From: Verrucosispora sp. NA02020
GTDB taxonomy: Bacteria > Actinomycetota > Actinomycetes > Mycobacteriales > Micromonosporaceae
Direction of reading: 5' to 3'
DNA: 64,000 nucleotides
Assembly: GCF_013364215.1 (NCBI RefSeq)
Contig: NZ_CP054923.1
Coordinates: 3,100,001-3,164,000, forward strand
In this document: positions 42,777-52,625 of the stretch, in pieces
Position numbering within the stretch: the stretch's first letter is position 1
Layout of the letters: each line of letters opens with the position of its first letter
The notes under the pieces: generated by a model
What the model was told of the DNA's origin: nothing
The model's database searches: none
Seen by the model: the letters and a program-made list of their open reading frames with translations, nothing else
Program-made: the position numbers and the translations under genes

Positions 42777-43922
42777 TCAGGGCTGGCGGATCAGGCCGAT
42801 CACGGCGGCCAGTCGCGCGACGTCGGCCGGTGCGGGCCCGCGGTGGATGATCTCGGCGAGGAGGGTACGCGCGACGGGGCGGCTGCGGACCTCGGCGGGC
42901 GCGATGCTGTCGGCGTCGAGCAGTACGTGTCCGGCTCGGCCGGGATCGCCGACGTCGAGGTAGGCGCGGGCGGCGTCGACCAGGTGGGCGGCGCGATGCT
43001 CGGGGGGCAGTCGTGGCCAGTCGTCGCTGGCGAGGGCGCGTTCGTGTCGCCGGACGGCTTCGACGGTGTCGCCGAGGCGGTGGGCGGCGAGGGAGCGGGC
43101 CACCTGGACGGCGACCGGCCCGAAGCCGGTGTGATACCCGTCGGTGTGGTCGAGGGGTCCTTCAGCGAGAACGGCGGCGTGGTCGAGCAGGTCGTGGGCG
43201 TTGCGACGGTCGCCGTCACCGGCGGCGGCGAGCCCGGCCTGGAGGAACAGGGTGCCGCGTACGGCGTCGTCGTCGGTGGTGTCCGCCGCCGTGAGCGCGG
43301 CGGTGAGCGCGAGTCGGTGGTGGCCGAGGGCGCGTAGCGCCTGGGCGACGCCGATGGTGGCGCTGGCGGCGAGGGCGGGGTCACCGGCGGCGGTGGCGAC
43401 GGCCCGGTCGGCGGCGAGCCAGGCGAGGTCGGCGTGATCGAGTTTGACCAGTACGGCGGCGGTGATCCGGTAGGTCGACGCCAGCAGACTCCGAAGGCCG
43501 TGGGTCGCGTCGAGCAGGTCGGGCAGCGTTCCCACAAGTTGCGGATACCGGCCGTGCTGGTAGCTCATCCAGGCGTGCGCGACCTGCCGACCGGCCTGCT
43601 GCGCCGTGACCGTGCGCTCCGGCTGGTGCTGGTAGCAGGCCAGAGCAGCCCGGATCGCGTCGACACCGTCCAGGCCCGGTGTCGTGGGTGGCGGCCGGCG
43701 GGGACCGAGGAGCATCTCCGGATCGAGGCGCAGCGCGTCGGCGATCTCCTGGATCACCGAGTACCGGTCGAGCTGACGTACGCCGCGTTCGACCTTGTCG
43801 ACCCAACTCTTCGACTTGCCGAGCCGATCCGCGAACGCCTGCTGGGTCATGCCCCGGTGCGCCCGCAGCTCGGCCACCCGCCGCCCGAGAGGTACGGAGT
43901 TGTGGTCCCGCCGACGACTCAT
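42777..43922 (-). CDS. XRE-family regulator with TPR-like C-terminus
   Basis: This 381-aa protein has an N-terminal helix-turn-helix (LGRRVAELRAHRGMTQQAFADRLGKSKSWVDKVERG), the typical XRE fold, followed by about 280 residues of Ala/Leu-rich helical repeats resembling TPRs. This is the architecture of many actinomycete regulators that sense a peptide or protein partner. ATG 43922 is chosen because the helix-turn-helix begins shortly after it and the codon overlaps the stop of the small gene at 43919 in an ATGA arrangement. The upstream extension in the same frame reads through that gene and is not coding-like. Confidence 0.85.
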   Translation of the reverse strand: MSRRRDHNSVPLGRRVAELRAHRGMTQQAFADRLGKSKSWVDKVERGVRQLDRYSVIQEIADALRLDPEMLLGPRRPPPTTPGLDGVDAIRAALACYQHQPERTVTAQQAGRQVAHAWMSYQHGRYPQLVGTLPDLLDATHGLRSLLASTYRITAAVLVKLDHADLAWLAADRAVATAAGDPALAASATIGVAQALRALGHHRLALTAALTAADTTDDDAVRGTLFLQAGLAAAGDGDRRNAHDLLDHAAVLAEGPLDHTDGYHTGFGPVAVQVARSLAAHRLGDTVEAVRRHERALASDDWPRLPPEHRAAHLVDAARAYLDVGDPGRAGHVLLDADSIAPAEVRSRPVARTLLAEIIHRGPAPADVARLAAVIGLIRQP

Positions 43923-44065
43923 CTGTTGCCACCGAGCGGGGGCATGGCGTCGGTCGACTCCCCGCAGCGCGGACACCACCGCGACTTCACCCGAAACGCG
44001 AACAGCCCGAGCAGGAACCCTGGTACCAGCCCGCCGAGAATGACCGATATAGCTATGTGAACCAC
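43919..44065 (-). CDS. 48-aa zinc-ribbon membrane protein
   Basis: A short frame too small for routine gene finding. The GTG start at 44065 is preceded by AAGGGG at 4-5 bases. The product has one hydrophobic segment (IAISVILGGLVPGFLLGLFAF), a basic stop-transfer patch (RVKSR) and a WCPRCGE zinc-knuckle half-site, ending PLGGNR. The stop overlaps the ATG of the XRE regulator by 4 bp (ATGA), the arrangement seen for coupled genes. It could anchor or modulate that regulator at the membrane; that role is inference. Confidence 0.6.
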   Translation of the reverse strand: MVHIAISVILGGLVPGFLLGLFAFRVKSRWCPRCGESTDAMPPLGGNR

Positions 44066-44230
44066 GGTTCCCCTTGCATATTGACTGCGCTGGGAGCAGG
44101 CAAGGTGCCGAGCCGCTACCCCTCAACCTGACGGCGAGTGCCGCCATATGCGAAAGGTTGCCGGTGCGTCACGGACGGTTGCACCGCCAGCGTGAGACTA
44201 TGCGGGGACGTCTTCGAAAGGTCCCGAGCC

Positions 44231-44974
44231 GTGGCGCGAAACGAAGAACTGAGGAGAGCGATGTCGGCGGCCGGATTCACCGCTGCTGACCTCGCCGAAC
44301 GGTGCGATGTAGACGCAAAGACCGTGGAACGGTGGGTAAGCCGGGGACGTGTGCCGCATCCTCGTTCGAGGGTGCGGGCAGCCCAGGTGTTGAGCAAAGA
44401 TGTGAGCATGCTGTGGCCCGACATCATCCGGCGCGCTGCGAAGCTTGGGACTGACCGGGAACTGGTCGGCATGTACCCGCGCCGGGCCGATCTTCCCCGA
44501 TCAATCTTCCGCGAAGCGATCGCGCGTGCCGAATCCCGGTTGTGGTTCGGCGGCTACACCAGCTACTTCGTGTGGCTGGAAGTACCCGATGGTGCCGCAG
44601 TCCTCGGAGCGAAGGCCAAGGCTGGGGTTGACGTGCGCTTTCTGCTCGGCGATCCGGACAGTCCAGTCACGGCCGAGCGAGACCGGCTGGAAGCGACCCC
44701 GCTCACCTTGGCGACGCGCATTGCGATGACACGAGCTGAGATCAGCAAGGTCGACGCAGGGGTTCCGGTCCGGCTGTCCGATCGTCATATCGCCATGTCC
44801 GTCTGGATCTTCGATGATGAGGCTATCGTCGCCACGCACATCGGTGCAGGGCTCGGGCAGGACTCCGTAACGCTGCACCTACGGCGTGCGCAGGACGGCG
44901 GAGTGTTCGACCGGTACGTGGAGCACTTCGAGTCGCTGTGGTCCGACGGAAGTCCCGCCGACTCGCAGAGCTGA
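44231..44974 (+). CDS. Helix-turn-helix protein with C-terminal sensor-like domain
   Basis: This 247-aa protein has an N-terminal helix-turn-helix (MSAAGFTAADLAERCDVDAKTVERWVSRGRVPHP) followed by a domain with FREAIARAESRLWFGGYTSYFVW and a later DRHIAMSVWIFDDEAIVATHIG segment. The latter resembles the degenerate phospholipase D-like/DUF5919 domain of actinomycete XRE proteins; that assignment is tentative. GTG 44231 with GAAAGG upstream is preferred over an in-frame ATG at 44138, which would add a Cys-rich leader. It is divergent from the minus-strand regulator pair. Confidence 0.78.
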   Translation: MARNEELRRAMSAAGFTAADLAERCDVDAKTVERWVSRGRVPHPRSRVRAAQVLSKDVSMLWPDIIRRAAKLGTDRELVGMYPRRADLPRSIFREAIARAESRLWFGGYTSYFVWLEVPDGAAVLGAKAKAGVDVRFLLGDPDSPVTAERDRLEATPLTLATRIAMTRAEISKVDAGVPVRLSDRHIAMSVWIFDDEAIVATHIGAGLGQDSVTLHLRRAQDGGVFDRYVEHFESLWSDGSPADSQS

Positions 44975-45107
44975 GGGAAGGCTACTTCCGTAAGGAAGGA
45001 CAAACCGACGCTGGGCTGCATCAATGCGTGGGACCGCGAGCCGTCAGCCGTCTACGCATTGAGGTGCTACCGCACCGAAGGAGGATCGATCAGTCGGTGA
45101 TCTTGGC

Positions 45108-45539
45108 TTACGACAGGTGTTCGGCGGCGAGCTGCTCGGCCTCGGCCACGAACTCGTCCAGCTCGATCGGGGTCAGGTTCGACTCAAGGAGAATCTGTCC
45201 GAGGACGAATATCTCGATTCCCAGCACGGTTTCGGCAGGGAGGTTGTCGATCAGTTCCGGCTCTCCCACAGTGGCCCGGATGACGCCTTCCACCTCAAGG
45301 GCGGGTGGGGTCGCACCCTGCTGGTACTGCGAACGAGCTGACGACACGAAGGCGGCTATGTCGGTGGGGGTGGCGTTGGCCCCGAGGTGCCGATGAACCG
45401 CAAGCGCGAAAGCGGCCTCGATCAGCCGTAGGCTGCCGGGTAGGCCGTGCTGCCTGATGTCGGCTGCCACGGCGTCGGCTGCGTCCCAGTCGGCCCTGGC
45501 GAGAGCCCGAATCAGGTCGCGCAGCGGATTAACGTCCAC
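45108..45539 (-). CDS. Helical protein of unknown function, 143 aa
   Basis: This small soluble all-helical protein (MDVNPLRDLIRALARADWDAADAVAADIRQHG, acidic C-terminus LDEFVAEAEQLAAEHLS) starts with GTG at 45539. It overlaps a possible short membrane-protein frame (45529-45639) by 11 bp. I do not recognise the family. The base composition is slightly lower in GC than neighbouring genes. Confidence 0.6.
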   Translation of the reverse strand: MDVNPLRDLIRALARADWDAADAVAADIRQHGLPGSLRLIEAAFALAVHRHLGANATPTDIAAFVSSARSQYQQGATPPALEVEGVIRATVGEPELIDNLPAETVLGIEIFVLGQILLESNLTPIELDEFVAEAEQLAAEHLS

Positions 45540-45639
45540 GTCTTCTGAACCTCGCTATCCGTTCGCTGATCACCGCAGTGACCCTATGAGCCGCAACGCC
45601 CACCAGGATGCCGAGGACTGCGAGGTTACCGGCGGCCAC
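45529..45639 (-). CDS. Possible 36-aa membrane peptide
   Basis: A weak candidate: GTG at 45639, one hydrophobic stretch (NLAVLGILVGVAAHRVTAVI) and a strongly basic tail (SERIARFRRRGR). No good ribosome site is visible, and the frame stays open upstream toward the end of the giant gene, so a start nearer 45690 is also possible. The 11-bp overlap with the next gene is the main support. Confidence 0.3.
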   Translation of the reverse strand: MAAGNLAVLGILVGVAAHRVTAVISERIARFRRRGR

Positions 45640-45698
45640 CGCGGCGTCGATCTTCGGTCGTGACGAGATTGTTGAACTCGCGGCAGAACTCGTCGACG

Positions 45699-48600
45699 TC
45701 AGTAGCCGCAAGACGCGATCAGCGCGGCGAGGTGGTCGAGTCGGGCTGTCGTGGACGAGAGCCGGCCGTCGCCGTGCAGGCTGGCGGCCAGCGGCGTTCC
45801 GCTCCACCAGGCCGGGTCGGTCCGCGACACCCATTCCACCCGCAGCGTCGGGTCGATCAGGCACTGCACGCTCGTGATCACGTCGTCGATGCTGCGGAGC
45901 ACCGCCTCGTCGTGGTCCTGGTCGGGGACCCGGCGGGACAGCTCCAGGACGACGGCGACCGCCGTGGCGATGACACCTTCCACCCGTTGGCTCGTGCTGG
46001 TGGCGCCCGCCAGGACCAGTGCGGCGTAGTCGTCGTACGACAGGTGGCGGTCGAACACCGCGCGAAGCAGGAAGCGGCCGGCGCGGGGATCCTGCCACTC
46101 CGGCTCGCCGCGCGTCAGGTAGGCGAAGATCTGCCGGGTCGACAGCCCGGCGACCGGAGGATGCGGGCTCCACGGGTCCGCGACGGCCGGGGTGGTCGCC
46201 GTCTCAGTCGGTGGTGCGGTGTCGTCACGGGCGGCCAGCTCATGCCGCAGGAGCACGGACATCGCGGCGAGTTCCCGGGCGGCGCGGCTCTCCGCCCACA
46301 TCTCCTCCAGCACCCGGTTGGCGATCCCGCGCCGCGTGCTGCGGGAGTCGACCAGCCCGAGCTCGTCGCGCACGCCTTCCGAGTCGTACCTGATCCGATC
46401 CGCCACCTGCCACGGACCAACCTGGTCGAGCCAGGTCAGGACGCCTCCCGGGCGCCCCTCGGCGGTCGCGGTCTGTTCGAGCGCGTCGAGCATGTCAGGG
46501 CGTACGAGCCGCTCTCCCAGCTCGTCGAGAAGGGCCTGCCGCTGCGGCCAGGTGTCGGTGGAGAGCCACCGCGCCAGGTCCCGTGGCAGCGGTGTGCGTG
46601 CCACCGTCCGGCTCGCCTCGACTGCTGCGGTCACCAGGTCGGCGGTCGGTCGTTCCCGGAACTGCTCGCGCCGGCCTCCCGCGCCACGCAGCTCCCATAC
46701 CGTGTCCAGCGCCACCCGGTCCTTGTCGACCGGTGCCGGTACTCGTCGCACGGTCACCACCGCCGCACGGTCGAGCCACGCCTCCAGCAGCGCGTCAGCG
46801 CGCAGCACCGCGACGACCACACCACGCCCGTCCCACCAGGCGAGCCGGTCCACCGCCTGACGGAGCGCCGCGACGACGGAGGCGTGCTGCGGCTGTAGCC
46901 GGGGCGTGTTGACGATCACCACGTGCCGCTCTGCCTCCGCCGCCCGCACTGCCTGCGTCAGGGAGGTCAGCGCCAGCTCGTCGCGGGGTCCCGGCGGGGC
47001 ACCGGCGAACCAGACCCCGTCCACGGAGGTGATCTCCTCAGGCATCAGCGGGTCGTCCTCGACAGCTTCGGCGGCGACGACCACCGCCGGACCGCCGTCG
47101 GTGCGTACCGCCGACGCGACGGACGGTGGGGCCGCCGCCGTGGACGGCAGGTCGGCCGGGGTCTGCTCCGCGATGGGCGGGGCGTGCGGTGGCGCGACGT
47201 CCCGGGCAGGGGAGTGTGTTTCCGGCGTGCCGGGCGTGATCACGTCGGCCGGTGCCGGGGCGGGTGGGGCCTCCGTGGTGCGCAGGTCGATGTTGCCGAC
47301 GACCCACCGGGTGCCGTGGGGGCCGTCGACCCGGATCACGGCGACGGCGACGACCTGGTGTCCGGGTGTGCCGAGGCCGGCGGCCGACTCCGTCGGGGTG
47401 CCGAACCGGAGGATCTCGCGTCGCTGTGCCGAGCCGCCGACGCCCTGACCGTGTGCCGCGTCGACCCCGAGGACCGGCACGGTCGGGCCGCCGGTGTTGG
47501 TGACGTCCCGGGTCAGCGGGTGGGCGTCGCCGAAGGTCATCGTCGGCGTCGTCGCCCCGGTGACGGTCGTGGTGAAGCTGTCGGTGTTGGCGTTGATGCC
47601 GTCGATGGCCACGTTGCGACTGGAGCTCGCGGGTCGGGGCGCGTAGAGCGCGAACTGCAGTGACGTACCCGGTCTGCCCGCGCGGCCCAGCAACCGGCCC
47701 ACCGCGGCGGGTTCCAGCATGGTGACCCGGCCCGAGCGGACGAGGCTGGACAGGCGGACGAAGATGCCCTCCGCCGACGTCGAGTTGTGCAGCTGGTCGT
47801 CGTCGGCCAGGGACGGGTCGACTGTCCGGATCGCGTGGGCGAGCTGCGCGACGGCGTCGAAGTCGTACACGGAGAACGGTCGGCTCAGCCGCCAGGACGG
47901 TCCGGTCACCAGGTCGCGAACCGCTGCCGGGATCTCCAGGTCGATGACGACCGCGTCGGTGGGCGGCGGTACGACGGCGGTCGGGGCGGACGTGAGCAGC
48001 AGCGGCGGGACCTGCCGGTGGTCGCCGGCCGGGAGGCGAGGCGTCTCCGCCTGGCTGAAACGCAACGTGACCAGGGCCGCGAAGGCATGGGACGACTCGC
48101 CGACCGCACTCGGCGTCGGCAGGTTCGGCCAGGCCCGCCGGACGAGCCGGCCCGTGGTGAGGAGCCCGGTGATCGCGGCCCGGCCCACCCGGACGACGAG
48201 TGCGTCCTCCAACGGCATCGAGCGTACGGTCACGCCGAGTGTGTAGGGGACGCGGTCGAACTGGGTGGTGACGATGGTCCGTTCCCAGGTCCGGTACTCC
48301 CGCAGGGACGTCGCGGTCTGCACACGCTGGTGTTGGGCGCCGATCGAGAGGGTGGGCTGCGTCTGGTGGCCGTACTGCTTGACGGCCGGGGAGAAGGCCA
48401 CACTGTTGGCGACGATCCGGGTGACGCTCAGCTTGCTCGCACCCGGGGTCGGCAGCGAGCCGCCCTCGCCGGAGGAGTGGGCCAGGATGGTGTCCAGGCC
48501 CGCGCTGGACGAGGTCTGCCGGCCTCGCCGTGCCGCGAGCTGCGCGGCGTCCTCGACCGGCTCTGCGCGGAACTCGACCTCCACGACCCGTGGGCCGAGC

Positions 48601-51600
48601 CACGACCGGTGTACGAAGTGGAACGAGGCGCGGCCATCGGGGCCGACGTTGATCAGGGTCCGCAGCCCCAGGGTGGACGTGTGGTCGGCGATCCGCGATC
48701 GGACACCGGGCAGGTATGCGGCGTTGCCGGGGCTGGTCACGCCCGGTGCCTGGGCCTCGACCAGTGCGCGGACGTGGGTACGTAGCTGCGGACGTGCGCC
48801 CCGGGGGACCACTGCGGTGGCGACGCCGAACCCGAGCCTCCCGCGACCGTGCACGAACCAGGAGGGCAACGTGCGGTCGGCGATCGCGAGGCTCTGTTCC
48901 GGGTCGACCTGCGGAACGCCGGGGATCTGCCGCAGCTCCGGGTGGTTGATCAGGTCGTTCTCGACGAGCAGGAACTCCACGGCATCGGGCAGTTCGACCG
49001 CGACCTGCCACTCGACGTACGGTCGGCCGGCGAGCGTCCCGGCCACCACGTTGCGGAGGCCCTTGGTGACCGTGACGAGATAGACGGCCGTCGCCGAGAA
49101 GCGGAACACCGAGACGTCGTTCTCCGTGGTGACCCGGAACGCCATCGTGTTGTCGCTGAACGTCGTGCGGGTGTCCGTCCGCCGGAGATGGGTGTACGTC
49201 CCGGCCGGTACGAACTGCGTGACGCTGCCGTACGTGCCGGTGAGCGTCGCCGGCAGTTCGTACCCGACGCTCTGCTCCGCCGTCTGCGACGAGCCGTCGA
49301 AGGACTGCAGCCAGCTCTCCATGTCCATGATCCCGGGCGACGGCAGGAGTCTCACGTCGGTGAGGTAGCCCTCGACCGTCACCGAGACGTCGGTGCCCGA
49401 CACCATGCCGTGCCCGCCGATGTTCTCGGTCACGTACTGGTTGTTGAAGACCTGCAGGGCGTTGGCCGTCAGGTGGTGGGGCGACAGTGCCGCGTGGGCC
49501 ACCTCCTGCGCCATGCTCTCCGGTCGGTCCAGCGGATCGCCGATCGTCCGTCGTCGCCACCACGCCCACCCGGACCTCGCCGCCTCGCCGAGCCATCGCG
49601 CCGTGCGGGCGCCCCACGGCCAGACGGTCCCGCCCTCGGCAGCCGGGGCGTCGTCGCCGGTGGCCTCCGCCGGGGCGGGTGCCTCTGGCACCGCCACGTC
49701 GTCCCCGGGGTACGCGCCGGGCATCCGGGGGAGTACGGCGGTGGGTCGGTCGGCGGCGACGGCGTGGTGTCCGGCGCCGATCAGGGCCTTGACCAGCGCA
49801 CGGATCACCCGGCTGCCCTCCACCCGGTCCACGTGCGCCAGGCTGGGCAGCCGTAGCACCCCGTCGCGGTATATCAGCTCGTCCGGTGGGTTCAGGCCGG
49901 CACGATCCTGGTCGGTGACACTCCGCGTGGCGGGATCCCGGTACGGGCGGATCTCCGCTGGTTCGGCGAGCGTGCGGTAGGTGGGTACCGCCAACGTGAA
50001 CATCCCGTCCGCCTCGGTCGGCGGAGGTGTGTCACCGTGGCTCCACGAGATCTCCAGGCGCATCCGTACCGGCACCTGGAACGCGTGCGAGCCCTCGCCG
50101 GTCGGGTTGAGCGCGTACGACTCCTGCCCGAACCCGATCGTGGTGTCGGTGATGGTGGCGGGCCGGGAGAAGCGGTTGACGCCGCCGGAGAAGCCCTGCA
50201 CCGGACGATCCGTCCCGGTCGTCCCGGCCGGGTTGCTGGAGGACCCGGCGACACCACCGTTCCAGCCGAACGGCGAACGGCTGCGCCCCTCACTGGCGGG
50301 CAGCGTCGAACCGGTCCAGTTCAGCGTCTGGACGTCGGGCAGGAACAGGAAGTGGACGGCTCCTGCCTGGGGCCCGTCGGTGAAACGACGCTCGGCGGAC
50401 ACGCGTACCTCGGCACGCTGGATCTCACCGCGGACCGGGAGTTCGAAGACGATCGGGTAGCCACCCTCGATCATCTCGTCCACGGCGCCGCGCAGTCCCA
50501 CACCCGAGCGGGTCACGTCGAGCTTGCGGACGTTCACCAGGCGCTGCACCCTGGTGGCCTCGTCGGTCAGCCGGTCCAGCGTCGACTCGCCCTCGGGCGG
50601 CAGGAAGCCGTGCGCGGCGAGCCAGGTCTCGGCCGTGGCGAACAAAGGCTCGGCACCGGTGACCCGTAACGGCGTGGTGGAGACGCCGATCGACCGGAGC
50701 TGCGCGATCTCGGGTGGCAGGTAGCGCGGCGTGGTGGGCCGCCGGATGATCAGGTCCGCAGGTGGTACCCGCAGGATCGCCCGGTGCGCCGCGCCGGAGC
50801 CCAGCGGCGTCACCGGTTCGGGGCGGGCCGCGGCACCGGTCGCGCGGACCAGTTCGAGATCGAGGACCACATCGACGCCCTGGGGGATCAGCGGCTTGCG
50901 CACCCGCAGCGAGTGCGAGGTACGCGCGCCACCACCCGATCCCAGCGTGTGTGACACCTGGTGCCGCGCTCCGATCTGCCCCCGGACGGCTCCGCCGGTC
51001 GGCTCGACACCGGGCTCAGCCGGCGTCGCCGACATGCCGAGGTTCACGAACCCGTCGACGCCGACCGCGTTGGTGACCTCGGCGGAACCGTCGACCCGCA
51101 GGATCCGCAGCACGTGCGACTCCAGCACGGCGTCCTGCGTGGCCGGACCGGTGACCTCCCGCGCGACCAGCTCGGTGCGCATCCGGAGATATCCGATCAC
51201 GGCCCCGTCGTCGTCGAACAACAGCGGCGACGGGTGGCTGCCCGTCCACGCCAACGGGATGTTCGCGCGGAGGCTGTACTCGCCGAAGAACTCCCACAGG
51301 TCCCGTCTGGACGCCGACGACAACGCCGCGAGGTACGGCCGGAACGACGCCATGACGTCGCGGAAGATCAGGTCGGCGTTCAGCACCGACTGCACGCCGA
51401 AGAGCGGCAGGTCGGTACGGAGGAGTTCCAGCGGTGCCGGTTGGGGCTGCTCCGCGTCCGGGCTTGGCGCCTCCACCAGGTGTTTGGGGAACCACACCGT
51501 CAACCGCTCGGGCGGTGGACTCTCCAGGTCGGTCCACGGACGGTTCACGTCGTCGCCCATGCGGAGCTGCCACCGCATCCGGTAGCGGTACGGCCACGAG

Positions 51601-52232
51601 CGTTCGCGACTGCGCAACAGCGTCAACGCCTGCACCGCGCCGGTGACCGTCGCCGAGGTCGACGTCTGGTTGTACGTCATCGTCGGCTGCACCGTCAGCG
51701 CCACCCGCCGCAGCACGCTGTCGCTGTCAGCCGGCAACGGGTGCGAGTAGGTGAACGGCAGGCGTACGGTCCGCAGGTCGCTGGCGCTGCCGCTCTCCGC
51801 CACCTCCCACCCGCCGAACGCCCAGCGCTGGAGGGTGACGGGTGGCCCGTCGGGCATCTGCTCGATGTCGGGGTCCGCCTCCACCGGGTCGCGCAGCGAC
51901 ACCCGTAGCCACGGGGTCGGGCCGCCATCGGCAGCGCTCGACAGCGGCAGCCCGGTCTCGCTGCGGATCCGGGGCCACTCGGTGAGCAGGTAGTCCGAGG
52001 TGAGACGCCGTTCGAGATCCGCGCCGAAGGCGGCGTGCGTGCCGCGTGTACCGGCCGCCGCCTTCACCTGCGCGAGCAGCCACCCGACGACGACCTCGGG
52101 CACCGGCGCGATGTGCTCGAGTCCCTGCATGCCGTCGAACCGCGACCCGTACCGCCGTACCGCCTCGGTCATGTCCCCGCGCGTGGCGGCGGGTGTCGAC
52201 TGCTCTCCGGAACCGTCCTGTGGCGAAGTCAA
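45699..52232 (-). CDS. Giant protein of unknown function, about 2177 aa
   Basis: One uninterrupted minus-strand frame. There is no signal peptide or clear membrane segment. The first about 1550 residues consist of repeated beta-rich stretches with recurrent motifs such as FGQESYALNPTGEGSHAFQV, VTVEGYLTDVRLLPSPG and the GARHQVSHTLGSGG type. A Pro/Ala/Thr-rich linker follows (around PAPAPADVITPGTPETHSPA), then a C-terminal helical/alpha-beta part of about 500 residues (VDGVWFAGAPPGPRDELAL onward). The TTG at 52232 has AGGGGACC at good spacing; an upstream TTG at 52346 lacks one. It resembles giant multi-domain actinomycete proteins, possibly polymorphic-toxin-like, but no toxin or protease motif is recognised. 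Confidence 0.8.
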   Translation of the reverse strand: MTSPQDGSGEQSTPAATRGDMTEAVRRYGSRFDGMQGLEHIAPVPEVVVGWLLAQVKAAAGTRGTHAAFGADLERRLTSDYLLTEWPRIRSETGLPLSSAADGGPTPWLRVSLRDPVEADPDIEQMPDGPPVTLQRWAFGGWEVAESGSASDLRTVRLPFTYSHPLPADSDSVLRRVALTVQPTMTYNQTSTSATVTGAVQALTLLRSRERSWPYRYRMRWQLRMGDDVNRPWTDLESPPPERLTVWFPKHLVEAPSPDAEQPQPAPLELLRTDLPLFGVQSVLNADLIFRDVMASFRPYLAALSSASRRDLWEFFGEYSLRANIPLAWTGSHPSPLLFDDDGAVIGYLRMRTELVAREVTGPATQDAVLESHVLRILRVDGSAEVTNAVGVDGFVNLGMSATPAEPGVEPTGGAVRGQIGARHQVSHTLGSGGGARTSHSLRVRKPLIPQGVDVVLDLELVRATGAAARPEPVTPLGSGAAHRAILRVPPADLIIRRPTTPRYLPPEIAQLRSIGVSTTPLRVTGAEPLFATAETWLAAHGFLPPEGESTLDRLTDEATRVQRLVNVRKLDVTRSGVGLRGAVDEMIEGGYPIVFELPVRGEIQRAEVRVSAERRFTDGPQAGAVHFLFLPDVQTLNWTGSTLPASEGRSRSPFGWNGGVAGSSSNPAGTTGTDRPVQGFSGGVNRFSRPATITDTTIGFGQESYALNPTGEGSHAFQVPVRMRLEISWSHGDTPPPTEADGMFTLAVPTYRTLAEPAEIRPYRDPATRSVTDQDRAGLNPPDELIYRDGVLRLPSLAHVDRVEGSRVIRALVKALIGAGHHAVAADRPTAVLPRMPGAYPGDDVAVPEAPAPAEATGDDAPAAEGGTVWPWGARTARWLGEAARSGWAWWRRRTIGDPLDRPESMAQEVAHAALSPHHLTANALQVFNNQYVTENIGGHGMVSGTDVSVTVEGYLTDVRLLPSPGIMDMESWLQSFDGSSQTAEQSVGYELPATLTGTYGSVTQFVPAGTYTHLRRTDTRTTFSDNTMAFRVTTENDVSVFRFSATAVYLVTVTKGLRNVVAGTLAGRPYVEWQVAVELPDAVEFLLVENDLINHPELRQIPGVPQVDPEQSLAIADRTLPSWFVHGRGRLGFGVATAVVPRGARPQLRTHVRALVEAQAPGVTSPGNAAYLPGVRSRIADHTSTLGLRTLINVGPDGRASFHFVHRSWLGPRVVEVEFRAEPVEDAAQLAARRGRQTSSSAGLDTILAHSSGEGGSLPTPGASKLSVTRIVANSVAFSPAVKQYGHQTQPTLSIGAQHQRVQTATSLREYRTWERTIVTTQFDRVPYTLGVTVRSMPLEDALVVRVGRAAITGLLTTGRLVRRAWPNLPTPSAVGESSHAFAALVTLRFSQAETPRLPAGDHRQVPPLLLTSAPTAVVPPPTDAVVIDLEIPAAVRDLVTGPSWRLSRPFSVYDFDAVAQLAHAIRTVDPSLADDDQLHNSTSAEGIFVRLSSLVRSGRVTMLEPAAVGRLLGRAGRPGTSLQFALYAPRPASSSRNVAIDGINANTDSFTTTVTGATTPTMTFGDAHPLTRDVTNTGGPTVPVLGVDAAHGQGVGGSAQRREILRFGTPTESAAGLGTPGHQVVAVAVIRVDGPHGTRWVVGNIDLRTTEAPPAPAPADVITPGTPETHSPARDVAPPHAPPIAEQTPADLPSTAAAPPSVASAVRTDGGPAVVVAAEAVEDDPLMPEEITSVDGVWFAGAPPGPRDELALTSLTQAVRAAEAERHVVIVNTPRLQPQHASVVAALRQAVDRLAWWDGRGVVVAVLRADALLEAWLDRAAVVTVRRVPAPVDKDRVALDTVWELRGAGGRREQFRERPTADLVTAAVEASRTVARTPLPRDLARWLSTDTWPQRQALLDELGERLVRPDMLDALEQTATAEGRPGGVLTWLDQVGPWQVADRIRYDSEGVRDELGLVDSRSTRRGIANRVLEEMWAESRAARELAAMSVLLRHELAARDDTAPPTETATTPAVADPWSPHPPVAGLSTRQIFAYLTRGEPEWQDPRAGRFLLRAVFDRHLSYDDYAALVLAGATSTSQRVEGVIATAVAVVLELSRRVPDQDHDEAVLRSIDDVITSVQCLIDPTLRVEWVSRTDPAWWSGTPLAASLHGDGRLSSTTARLDHLAALIASCGY

Positions 52233-52625
52233 CCGCTGGTCCCCTTTCTGATCCGGCGGTCGGCGCGACGATTCACCGCCGGACGGCGCGACCGTTCGGC
52301 CCGGCACAGCGAGGCGATCGAGGAATGATTCGTCCGCGCACGACAAATGCAGGATTCGCTGCCGAAAGAGGAGCGCGCCGCGATGTCGATGCCGCGGACG
52401 GCAGTTTCAAATGCCCGTATACGGCTGTGCCGTCGAACTCAGACGGTGCGGCACATCCGGCGGAATTCGACGAAGCAGCGCCGAATGGGACACCTGCTTG
52501 CACTCATGCGAACAGGCTAGATCCGGCGACGGTGCGATGGCGGCAAGTGTGATCCAAAGCACCCGTTAACCTATAGGCTAAGTGGGAGTTACGGGTGTGT
52601 CCTGCCTGGTCAGAAGCGCCCGGCG
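52233..52625. other. Intergenic region upstream of the giant gene, 393 bp
   Basis: It holds the promoter region of the giant gene. A near-palindrome TTAACCTATAGGCTAA (52566-52581, core CCTATAGG) is the clearest signal and lies in an AT-rich island. A TTG-initiated extension of the giant gene to 52346 is possible but has no ribosome site. No further gene is seen. Confidence 0.4.
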
